Assembly: GCA_023544495.1 (NCBI GenBank)
Contig: JAMJFV010000057.1
Span: 1 to 10,855 of the forward strand
DNA length: 10,855 nt
From: ANME-2 cluster archaeon
Lineage (GTDB): Archaea > Halobacteriota > Methanosarcinia > Methanosarcinales > Methanocomedenaceae
Reading direction: 5' to 3'
The notes below the pieces were generated by a model, which was given only the letters and a program-made list of their open reading frames with translations, made no database searches and was not told where the DNA came from. Positions within the stretch are counted from its first letter, which is position 1. Each line of letters opens with the position of its first letter. A program made the translations under genes and the position numbers. Shown here piece by piece: positions 9,201 to 10,855 of the stretch.

Positions 9201-10855
9201 ACAATATTCCCTGTGTGTGAAGTCACAAAACCTGACGAGTTGAATATCGAGATATTATAAGTACCGTTTTCAATGTAGAGTCCCGTTTCCAGATCCTTGA
9301 CCCTGCCCCAGACAGTCACATTTTCGTCAACGGGGTACACCAATTTTTCCGTCATTTCGGTAATGGACAGGTCACTCACCCTGAAACTGCTCGTATCAAT
9401 ACCGGTAATAGTACCGTTAGCCGTAACCGTGGAGACATTCACCGTATAATTATACGTCCCCATGGTAGCGGTAGTATTGAACGTCCCTGTATACATGCCG
9501 GAAATGTAGGATAACCGTCCGTTGTCCGTGGATAGTGTCTCAACTCCAATTCCCGGAATATCGATCAGTATCGATACATGTGCACCCGGCACATCAATAC
9601 TGCCCAGGTCATGTACCGACACGTTCAATGTGGCTGTATAATTGACATTGTAATCCGTCCTGTTGGGAACCACTACCACATCATACTCTACCGCAATGGG
9701 CTGCACCAGCATACCCATTGTCAGCTCAGAATCATTGGCGGTTATTGTGAGATTGTACTCTCCTGCCATTCTTGCATTCCATACAAAAGAGAAGTACCCG
9801 GTTCCGTTGGAAAACACATATGACTGGTTCACGAGCCCTGATTGGTTAGAAATGCTCATTTCAACGGTGGCACCGTTTATCGGTGCATCTGTCCTGGAAT
9901 CGTTCACATTGCCATTTATTGGTCCCTCCTTTCCTGCCACAAATGGCCCGCTAGTAAACGGAGTAATGGTGAGCTGGCTTATCTGGTACGACACCATTTC
10001 ATCGTCCCTGTTCGTTGAATCATTATACGCAGCTATTGTAACATTATACATGCCCAGTGTAGCATTGGAGGGTATCTGGTAGAGAGCAGTATATGTCCCG
10101 CCACCGGTATGGGTCAAAGTACCCTGCCAGGTCGTATTGGTACTGTTGGCAATCGTTACAGAAACATTTGCATCCGTCATCGGTACACCGTAGAATTCAA
10201 TCTCTGCCGATATCAGGATCGTATCATTCCGGTTGCAGACCGATATGTTGAGTGAGGGCGAGATATTGGGACGGGGCGCATCATACGACACATTGAACAG
10301 CCGTGTGTCTCCCGCGTTGATGGGACCGATAAGGTCTGTCGGTATGAACAGTTCATTGTCGGTCACCGTACAGCTTGCTGTTATATCGGTATTATTATCA
10401 ATATCATATACGGTCAGGTTGGACGCAAATAGCTTGAGCGGATGCCTGATCTCAGGGTTCATCAGGTTCTGGTCAGTAGCTGCAGCGAACAGCACGTTCT
10501 CTATCTCGAATGTATTGGGGATCTCAACCACGGTCTCCTGTGTGAAATTCCAGTCCCTGACCCTCGTTTGAATAATATAATTCACCAGTGCATTGCGGTC
10601 ATTGACAAAGTTCACTGAATTGCTACCTGCCTCGAGGAACTTGGTAATGTCTGTGGTATGTGAACTCGTCAGCATATCCCCGGGCTGTGCATAGATGATG
10701 TTTCCGACCACATAGGCTCGGGGATTAAGTGGCGTGTCCAGGAATCCTGTCCTGTTCACGTGCATCATCACAAGGAACCGGTAATCGATAGTGAATGTAT
10801 CCAGTTTCGTTATCCTGACATCATGTACGCTCCCTGGTGTAACCCTTGCAGTGAT
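1..10855 (-). CDS. Giant multidomain surface protein with c-type haem motifs (partial at both ends)
   Basis: One frame on the minus strand (codons ending at position 2) is open for 3,618 codons with no stop. It begins ITARVTPGSVHD at the right edge and ends SIRNNKS at the left edge. The visible part is made of Ig-like beta domains, five jelly-roll lectin-like modules, two F5/8 type C domains, an FG-GAP/VCBS propeller and five CxxCH haem motifs. No hydrophobic membrane segment is seen, so any signal peptide or anchor lies outside the window. N-x-S/T sequons are abundant and cysteine is almost absent except around the haem motifs, which fits an exported archaeal glycoprotein. Haem attachment would occur outside the cytoplasmic membrane and need a cytochrome c maturation system elsewhere in the genome. 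Likely roles are adhesion to a glycan or partner cell and possibly extracellular electron transfer; both are inferred. I do not recognise a named gene. The coding call is very secure, the function is not. Confidence 0.97.
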   Translation of the reverse strand, partial: MTARVTPGSVHDVRITKLDTFTIDYRFLVMMHVNRTGFLDTPLNPRAYVVGNIIYAQPGDMLTSSHTTDITKFLEAGSNSVNFVNDRNALVNYIIQTRVRDWNFTQETVVEIPNTFEIENVLFAAATDQNLMNPEIRHPLKLFASNLTVYDIDNNTDITASCTVTDNELFIPTDLIGPINAGDTRLFNVSYDAPRPNISPSLNISVCNRNDTILISAEIEFYGVPMTDANVSVTIANSTNTTWQGTLTHTGGGTYTALYQIPSNATLGMYNVTIAAYNDSTNRDDEMVSYQISQLTITPFTSGPFVAGKEGPINGNVNDSRTDAPINGATVEMSISNQSGLVNQSYVFSNGTGYFSFVWNARMAGEYNLTITANDSELTMGMLVQPIAVEYDVVVVPNRTDYNVNYTATLNVSVHDLGSIDVPGAHVSILIDIPGIGVETLSTDNGRLSYISGMYTGTFNTTATMGTYNYTVNVSTVTANGTITGIDTSSFRVSDLSITEMTEKLVYPVDENVTVWGRVKDLETGLYIENGTYNISIFNSSGFVTSHTGNIVMGPKPTGATFYDEDTFEVAGDDWGSWQYEDPVRDSSTAFAGSWSLHMTWPGTTAWGGQNFNGASGLETGQTSAGYSTSNYPYLSMAYRISPDDKINMFILVNGAWRSIDVTQGINTTGSYPTVATWGSIHTDDQWHWTQINLDEQLDASMGTGNHQITGIAWYPNYAISTYLTGDFWIDEFRISNISIINSYKETFSGLPADPYTAVIDISYLTLEGSNSSEFTVNYDVNTSIPSPLYSVDRDVDINISVFDTGSVPVTGANLTVNITNSTGSVKTISGSNITDNNNGYYNTTYSTEIEGDFNISVHVEKGSAKGDANLLPFRVTQFYVDIAPEFPWYEVGDNVTLTTFTGRIWDLQGTPKWANVTIQVFDPVGVEVHNIILTDQFDNFTHSFSLGSTNLSGTYSIQVNASEIESGGNLAASNTSSLNVDFFVDSATNRSQYNTDDTVNVTLTIKNSTTDVNGASVDVNVTYLGPSDWWNASYWSFDRDHRVGISAINTLEHAREDAYVVVRGLDLASAGVSLTNLPINSSRVIAYSTQENLSSRNEVVRVVFDRNSDGYLNTDDEIIFLASFSANESKNYWLYYEYDYDIDAYPEYTIPAKLRLYIADEFIISGDDSARIYYKHSNKNGAFDGYVQIDDNAANTRGIAIADFDNDGDFDVVAGDSNGNLFLYSWTNVGTFSKSSISPAFTASSYTMDMATADFDEDGNMDLIVGGNNRNLYLYTGDGTGSFTRTIITTTAPGTAGRGKDAGDVNEDGHVDFIYTENPGGKVYAYYGNGAGTFAAPVELLTTTGTDPYSLALGDFNNDGHLDVISNGDTTGQYHIYRGDGTGNFSDEGLKFTQYNGGMDAFDFDHDGNIDVVYTHYSWEYIYYRPGNGNFGFGAEVNLVNPGGAVNMFGISAPPLKDTIIPSIGIEQNLSYIPVGSGTTIDLGNGNYTVEFSLSDAQLGIYLVETGVTSPWPGDDDITFFVRSLNDVNNTYGPHNMNGTHQSPILPLIVSGTIRDSEFNNTVNTAYANITIRYPNNTIAAYQSVTTDASGIFHDNLTPYFSSSSPAGIYNVTIIVNDGGILYTIETNLTFLDVHDSWVDPGKDYRTALILDNTLNHTGVNYNGKGFVIDLPGGVDQTSVVIKDINGIDIEHVTYVDQGGTELEYTYRWDDANTLNITHNCSLGMFEGRLLYVYFDRDLSIPPDNTTLVSNTLPVIAGAIEGYWMTISTDQPLYTPPSTASITANLTLANGTQLTGSRVNFSIYYPNQTLAYGPHNNSTDPFNITINENSYTLHFPVPDVNGVYTIRADSTAPNGIPRTENATFNVGGLRVTVDTDKTIYNTRDDVWFTVNVEDVGDNATVTLDVNDPSGQLPYEFSKTWPTNSTGTALIHWPLIPITSVPGNYTIAVNINTANDTGYNGSKTIEIDSYVTTLDLTQNKVSFDQPVTASGITTHNGSEVSSWVNISVTYQSAYIDDAVPYGASTGGVWTWDYNTVHSGSYSHLQEVQGPATAQHYFYDTYSPYRMGTGENISVWVYLDPLSEPIDEIMVQVRANNTWNNRAYWGSDTIQWGTNNTTSRQYIGPLPASGAWYELALNSTQIGLDGQLVEGMAFAIHESSNNVARVWFDEVTFEHASTHDPYLENQNVSSPYSYVISNTFTETFNDAFMTFNSTEWVNSTTSTHNISAGWMELNGTGVDFNANFSGSTTYSRTVYPVFTTDLMTDNLSGGLVVAAEGNPTSGYRRHGIYIDKTDGMLKAQTYDLDGWHYKDLFTPETGKWYTLEVRFFATGSQLFVYSRDDSSRPIPDTADSTYNLTDWDPTFHFWTFDHTGYIDNTKVTTRTSTGTLPWVGDYIVTGLSSYSNLSTVNLSTILVADLNITVNTGDTYDLTIGNPQLNYVTINGTVQDNRSGIPRTSPVLVYVRAPDGIISVYNLAADTNGSFTLSFTRPSLIGTYDVTVTAQDTAGTTGKTDTSFDIQIGSTIAPTIETLNLMDTATLTVELFDDIIFDDMEQVTSNWSYRAGTTGTIPNMSEEVYGITRLYHKSGTQSQKVDYYVTKGVNDYLFLESGLGPIDVSQVNTITFWLYLDPVDAFDTVALVLENDPTGWSSDERIYGQNPVHGWNYYSFNVSDFSIDLTHDHYLTVLIDDDNSAAEVETRGSIYLDDLKVINGNPISGASISINVTKPGMSALSYSTPSDITDLGNGRYTFDFIDTDEYGNYTVIATSTSNGYSSTATTQFIVDRLTVTPVLHETPYIVGDTANISVSVRSNRSIPFDGMVYLNLTLPNGTSVNYDTADFIQSTENYARSGTASGSGFGSVARINDGSFYLPATTAACIGTYAGITWAQPVTINQVMVYYDTNDWPTSYRIQVLDTDGVTWVDKKVVDGFTTTSFPYIIDDIPTTTTRGVRVKYEASNNAQTIYIFEMWVYNTAATFTPTLPISGNYTARFNALDSKAVSGTSSIMVPVNFIVETIPYTLSYDPGDNATIAIKVFNGTQYVPGVSVSTQLSYIGNGLIIETNSTTTGPDGTVDVTYQLPADYSTYYLNSTVSYNGITGSDSTITSSAHLKLWIDPAEVLVGHPSWNPDLTPEEYRNISLHAEFLTQAGHILDDQSVTASIYRYDGTLITSLPLTEEDGLYTGNYTIPGNSPEGTYWVEMDTYPGIREYFSVMEWGCTRCHVDTGMGQNHYYPHTITSAAYGNSDGPVSPSNFSKEYVHEMHPLVDPSPPSTGSNCNYHSNARDVNCIKCHLTEALPSTCPDCHNSGQDTWSNVLSEDYGTDVHAGINMDIAKNKVASTSDGGNADLAIDGNEDTYWSPDGVSNQVMEIELDGAYSVDGVRIAMSNYKSTYTVEGLNNGSWVTLVSSTTYTNYDNDKLHTFTSQNITKVRFTVSSWSRVWTGTGYCSSPLQNAAVLTERPQVRSINVYLPNTVSLTVQNPDTHDACQVCHGGDIPNDIQPTIPNCTDCHPESSGSGMQVLPDNMSSVSRELEDYEVVSDISAYSAPGFPVSTVSLTASTDQVVQGNVAGKLDYSMALGVGRIYVDRAGLEFSNATSIKFWLYGNPADDNTQFQVSIRNNKS
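338..409 (-). other. c-type haem-binding region 2 (two CxxCH motifs)
   Basis: CQVCH (395..409, visible residues 3483 to 3487) and CTDCH (338..352, 3502 to 3506), separated by 14 residues and sitting in the short linker between discoidin domain 2 and the final jelly-roll module. A histidine three residues before the first motif (DTHDACQVCH) is a possible distal ligand; few other histidines are near, so one haem may use a ligand from elsewhere in the chain. With region 1 this makes five haem sites visible, and more may lie beyond the left edge. Confidence 0.8.
461..880 (-). other. F5/8 type C (discoidin-like) domain 2, between the haem clusters
   Basis: About 140 residues, visible residues 3326 to 3465, the normal length for the family. 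It opens MDIAKNKVASTSDGGNADLA with IDGNEDTYWSPDG, then NQVMEIELDGAYSVDGVRIA, YTVEGLNNGSWVTLV, and closes ITKVRFTVSSW and VRSINVYLPN. The 'A..S, A-I-D-G-N-x-x-T-Y-W, E-I-x-L-x-x-x-x-x-V-x-x-V-R-I' order is very clear. It lies between CPDCH and CQVCH, so the haem sites flank a lectin-like domain. One cysteine (GYCSS, 527..529) is present. Confidence 0.88.
953..1216 (-). other. c-type haem-binding region 1 (three CxxCH motifs)
   Basis: Three haem attachment motifs: CTRCH (1202..1216, visible residues 3214 to 3218), CIKCH (992..1006, 3284 to 3288) and CPDCH (953..967, 3297 to 3301). The two cysteines of each motif would form thioethers with haem and the histidine is the proximal ligand. CIKCH and CPDCH are only eight residues apart, the doubled-CxxCH spacing common in multihaem cytochromes. 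Five further histidines lie between the first two motifs (in GQNHYYPH, YVHEMHP and CNYHS), enough to supply distal ligands. The extra CNYH at 1028..1039 lacks the second cysteine and is not a haem motif. No known cytochrome family is recognised overall. Confidence 0.82.
1217..1945 (-). other. Ig-like domains, block 7, leading into the haem region
   Basis: About three units between discoidin domain 1 and the first haem motif: TPTLPISGNYTARFNALDSK (about 1860..1925), YDPGDNATIAIKVFNGTQYV with GPDGTVDVTYQLPADYSTYY (about 1600..1800), and HPSWNPDLTPEEYRNISLHA with EEDGLYTGNYTIPGNSPEGT (about 1280..1500). The last unit ends YPGIREYFSVMEWG immediately before CTRCH, so the first haem site sits directly on the end of an Ig-like stalk with almost no linker. 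Confidence 0.6.
1946..2329 (-). other. F5/8 type C (discoidin-like) domain 1
   Basis: About 128 residues, visible residues 2843 to 2970. It opens ENYARSGTASGSGFGSVARI with INDGSFYLPA, then GITWAQPVTINQVMVYYDTN, SYRIQVLDTDGVTWV, and closes GVRVKYEASNNAQTIYIFEM. The order 'ARSGTAS.., I-N/D-G, ITW.., I-x-x-V-x-V-Y, Y-x-I-Q-V, W, G-V-R-V' and an ending that relates back to EMWVYN is the F5/8 type C fold. The family binds sugars, phospholipid or collagen-like partners in other proteins; the ligand here is unknown. Confidence 0.75.
2330..2728 (-). other. Ig-like domains, block 6
   Basis: Two units: ISGASISINVTKPGMSAL with GNGRYTFDFIDTDEYGNYTV (about 2540..2720), and VTPVLHETPYIVGDTANISV with FDGMVYLNLTLPNGTSVNYD (about 2350..2510). 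The second ends just before the first discoidin domain. Both show the GNYTV or P-x-I/V-G-D-x-A-x-I-x-V pattern seen through the chain. Confidence 0.6.
2729..3214 (-). other. Jelly-roll (carbohydrate-binding-like) module D
   Basis: About 162 residues, visible residues 2548 to 2709. It opens FDDMEQVTSNWSYRAG, contains NTITFWLYLDPVDAFDTVAL, then GWNYYSFNVSDFSIDL and ends SIYLDDLKVING. The FDDME start, TFWLYLDP central strand and IYLDDLKV close are characteristic of extracellular jelly-roll binding modules, and are closely matched in module B. Confidence 0.65.
3215..3721 (-). other. Ig-like domains, block 5
   Basis: Between jelly-roll modules C and D. It contains DLNITVNTGDTYDLTIGN, NYVTINGTVQDNRSGIPR with TSPVLVYVRAPDG, and SLIGTYDVTVTAQDTAG. 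The NGTVQDNRSG motif followed by PVLVYVRAPDG and a GTYDVTV strand is the carboxypeptidase-regulatory-like or Big-type beta-sandwich pattern. A following half-unit with PTIETLNLMDTATLTVEL leads into module D. Confidence 0.6.
3722..4261 (-). other. LamG/ConA-like jelly-roll module C
   Basis: About 180 residues, visible residues 2199 to 2378. It opens FTETFNDAFMTFNSTEWV, contains GYRRHGIYIDKTDGMLKA, then TGKWYTLEVRFFATGSQLFV, and closes HTGYIDNTKVTTR. The segment 'G-K-W-Y-T-L-E-V-R-F', with a strand that follows and an IDN-x-x-V ending, is the usual W-x-x-L-x-V/F signature of concanavalin-A/LamG-like lectin folds. It lies directly after module B with a short linker, so B and C may act as a pair. 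Confidence 0.65.
4334..4816 (-). other. Jelly-roll (carbohydrate-binding-like) module B
   Basis: About 161 residues, visible residues 2014 to 2174. It starts YIDDAVPYGASTGGVWTWDY, has SVWVYLDPLSEPIDEIMVQV in the middle, then WYELALNSTQIGLDG and the closing strand ARVWFDEVTFEH. The central VWVYLDP phrase is shared with module D (FWLYLDP) and module E (FWLYGNP), so these three probably belong to one family. The pattern is that of LamG/CBM-type jelly rolls that bind sugars; the specific ligand is unknown. Confidence 0.6.
4817..5575 (-). other. Ig-like and MG2-like domains, block 4
   Basis: Three units are visible. The first (about 5255..5575) opens WMTISTDQPLYTPPSTASIT and closes GVYTIRADSTAPNG. 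The second (about 4955..5254) has VTVDTDKTIYNTRDDVWFTV, then ATVTLDVNDPSG and PGNYTIAVNINT. The 'D-K-x-x-Y-x-x-x-D-x-V' opening followed by V-x-V-x-D-P-x-G is the signature of macroglobulin MG2-type beta domains found in surface proteins. The third is short (YVTTLDLTQNKVSFDQPVTA) and leads into jelly-roll module B. Confidence 0.65.
5576..5965 (-). other. Unrecognised beta module between Ig-like blocks
   Basis: About 130 residues. It starts near DSWVDPGKDYRTALILDN and includes GFVIDLPGGVDQTSVVIKD, IEHVTYVDQGGTELEY and MFEGRLLYVYFDRDLSIPP. The order 'linker, D-x-P strand, internal V-x-Y strand, closing LLYVYF strand' parallels the WWNASYW module at 7386..7789, so the two may be distant copies of one fold. 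It contains one isolated cysteine (HNCSLG, 5690..5692). I cannot name the family. Confidence 0.4.
5966..6559 (-). other. Ig-like domains, block 3
   Basis: Follows the propeller. Recognisable strands are GNYTVEFSLSDAQLGIYLVE (about 6350..6410), then SGTIRDSEFNNTVNTAYANI (about 6140..6200) and GIYNVTIIVNDGGILYTI (about 5985..6035). The first unit resembles the repeated GNGNYTVEF/GTYTVxVT units elsewhere in the chain; the second has the DSEFNNTVNTAYANITIRYP layout of a carboxypeptidase-regulatory-like or Big domain. The propeller-to-Ig transition lies around 6490..6560 and is imprecise. Confidence 0.6.
6560..7385 (-). other. FG-GAP/VCBS-type calcium-binding beta-propeller repeats
   Basis: Five calcium loops of the D-x-D/N-x-D-G-x-x-D type are spaced about 50 residues apart: DFDNDGDFDVV (7214..7246), DFDEDGNMDLI (7061..7093), DVNEDGHVDFI (6911..6943), DFNNDGHLDVI (6758..6790) and DFDHDGNIDVV (6614..6646). 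Between them recur GN-LYLY-type strands and GDGTGSF or GNGAGTF turns. A degenerate blade without the loop precedes the first (ADEFIISGDDSARIYY, about 7322..7378). This is the classical FG-GAP/VCBS blade of integrin-like propellers, which bind calcium and often mediate protein or glycan contacts outside the cell. Full propellers of this class usually have seven blades; here I count five clear and one degenerate. Confidence 0.9.
7386..7789 (-). other. WWNASYW module with an EF-hand-like calcium loop
   Basis: About 134 residues just before the propeller. It starts WWNASYWSFDRDHRVGIS and includes AYVVVRGLDLASAGVSL, NEVVRVVFDRNSDGYLN and YWLYYEYDYDIDAYPEY. The overall layout (an opening W-rich strand, an internal R-V-x-Y strand, and a closing WLYY strand) resembles DUF2341-like or wall-associated beta modules of archaeal surface proteins, but this is only a resemblance. 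The segment DRNSDGYLNTDD at 7505..7540 fits an EF-hand loop: D at 1, N at 3, D at 5, G at 6, hydrophobic L at 8 and D at 12. It may bind calcium, as the adjoining propeller probably does. Confidence 0.45.
7790..8644 (-). other. Tandem Ig-like domains, block 2
   Basis: About 285 residues in about three units. Typical strands are VPVTGANLTVNIT followed by GYYNTTYSTEIEGDFNISV (about 8225..8520), TPKWANVTIQVFDPVG followed by SGTYSIQVNASE (about 7965..8220), and QYNTDDTVNVTLTIKN with VNGASVDVNVTYL (about 7790..7900). The last unit is short and leads straight into the WWNASYW module. Sequons are dense. The role is probably structural spacing. Confidence 0.65.
8645..9172 (-). other. Jelly-roll (carbohydrate-binding-like) module A
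   Basis: About 176 residues, visible residues 562 to 737. It opens with FYDEDTFEVAGDDWGSW, continues with SWSLHMTWPGTTAWGGQNF and YLSMAYRISPDDKINMFILV, and closes with DFWIDEFRISNIS. An aromatic-rich opening with acidic residues, a SMAYRI-type central strand and a final WIDEFRI strand match the pattern of LamG/CBM-type beta jelly rolls. Tryptophan is strongly enriched, as expected for a sugar-binding face. The ligand cannot be predicted from sequence alone. Confidence 0.6.
9173..10268 (-). other. Tandem Ig-like beta-sandwich domains, block 1 (about four)
   Basis: Four consecutive units are visible at about 9977..10268, 9695..9976, 9371..9694 and 9173..9370, each roughly 65 to 110 residues. 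The first three show the usual order for Ig-like or MG2-like domains of archaeal surface proteins: a strand with PxxxxNISV or NVSV, a middle phrase such as VPMTDANVSVTI or APINGATVEMSI, a GTYTALYQIP or GYFSFVWN strand, and a closing GMYNVTIAAYN or GEYNLTITAND strand. Many NxT/NxS sequons lie on the strands. Such arrays usually act as stalks that hold binding modules away from the cell surface. Exact Pfam family cannot be settled by eye. Confidence 0.7.
10269..10855 (-). other. Unrecognised beta-rich N-terminal part of the visible protein
   Basis: Residues 1 to about 196 of the visible chain. It contains phrases such as DVRITKLDTFTIDYRFLV, AYVVGNIIYAQPGDML and LFASNLTVYDIDNNTDITA, with alternating hydrophobic residues typical of beta sheet and a few sequons. 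A single cysteine (ASCTV, 10370..10372) occurs here. The stretch from about 10500 to 10680 (SVNFVNDRNALVNYIIQT) could be the end of a jelly-roll-like domain that starts beyond the right edge. I cannot assign a family. The upstream end is cut by the window. Confidence 0.4.

Noticed and set aside
9663..10082. 139-codon open frame on the plus strand
   Set aside because: Antisense to clear Ig-like domains; its Ser/Ile/Val-rich protein is the mirror of the Thr/Asn-rich coding strand.
1..10855. Frameshift, pseudogene or inserted element inside the gene
   Set aside because: The same frame gives motif-bearing sequence at both edges and throughout, with no stop codon and no inverted repeats or transposase-like segment seen.

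Overview
The window lies entirely inside one very large protein-coding gene on the minus strand. Reading the minus strand from position 10855 downwards gives 3,618 codons with no stop codon. I translated the frame by hand across the whole window. Neither the start nor the stop codon is present, so signal peptide, membrane anchor, promoter, ribosome binding site and terminator all lie outside. There is no intergenic DNA, RNA gene, mobile element or CRISPR array.

The product looks like a giant secreted or cell-surface protein built from beta-sheet modules. In N-to-C order (right to left on the map) I see: an unrecognised beta-rich region (10269..10855); a run of Ig-like domains (9173..10268); a jelly-roll, carbohydrate-binding-like module (8645..9172); more Ig-like domains (7790..8644); a module starting WWNASYW with an EF-hand-like loop (7386..7789); a five- to six-blade FG-GAP/VCBS-type calcium-binding propeller (about 6560..7385); more Ig-like domains (5966..6559); an unrecognised module (5576..5965); Ig-like/MG2-like domains (4817..5575); three jelly-roll modules (4334..4816, 3722..4261, 2729..3214) separated by Ig-like linkers; an F5/8 type C (discoidin) domain (1946..2329); Ig-like domains (1217..1945); three c-type haem motifs CxxCH (953..1216); a second discoidin domain (461..880); two more CxxCH motifs (338..409); and the start of another jelly-roll module cut by the window edge (1..277).

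The organism is most likely an archaeon, perhaps of the Methanosarcinales or an anaerobic methane- or alkane-oxidising relative. The reasons are a giant Asn/Thr/Ser-rich Ig-like surface protein with very many N-glycosylation sequons, frequent AGG (Arg) and ATA (Ile) codons, and c-type haem motifs built into a surface protein, as known for ANME archaea. This is an inference from style, not proof; a bacterial source cannot be excluded.

The most notable feature is the combination of two clusters of c-type haem sites with lectin-like, propeller and Ig-like modules in one chain. By hand count the visible piece has only 16 cysteines, 12 of them in the 1.2 kb haem region and 10 inside the five CxxCH motifs. 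A plausible reading is a long surface stalk or sheath protein that binds a glycan or another cell and carries redox cofactors near its C-terminal half, possibly for extracellular electron transfer. The function is inferred.
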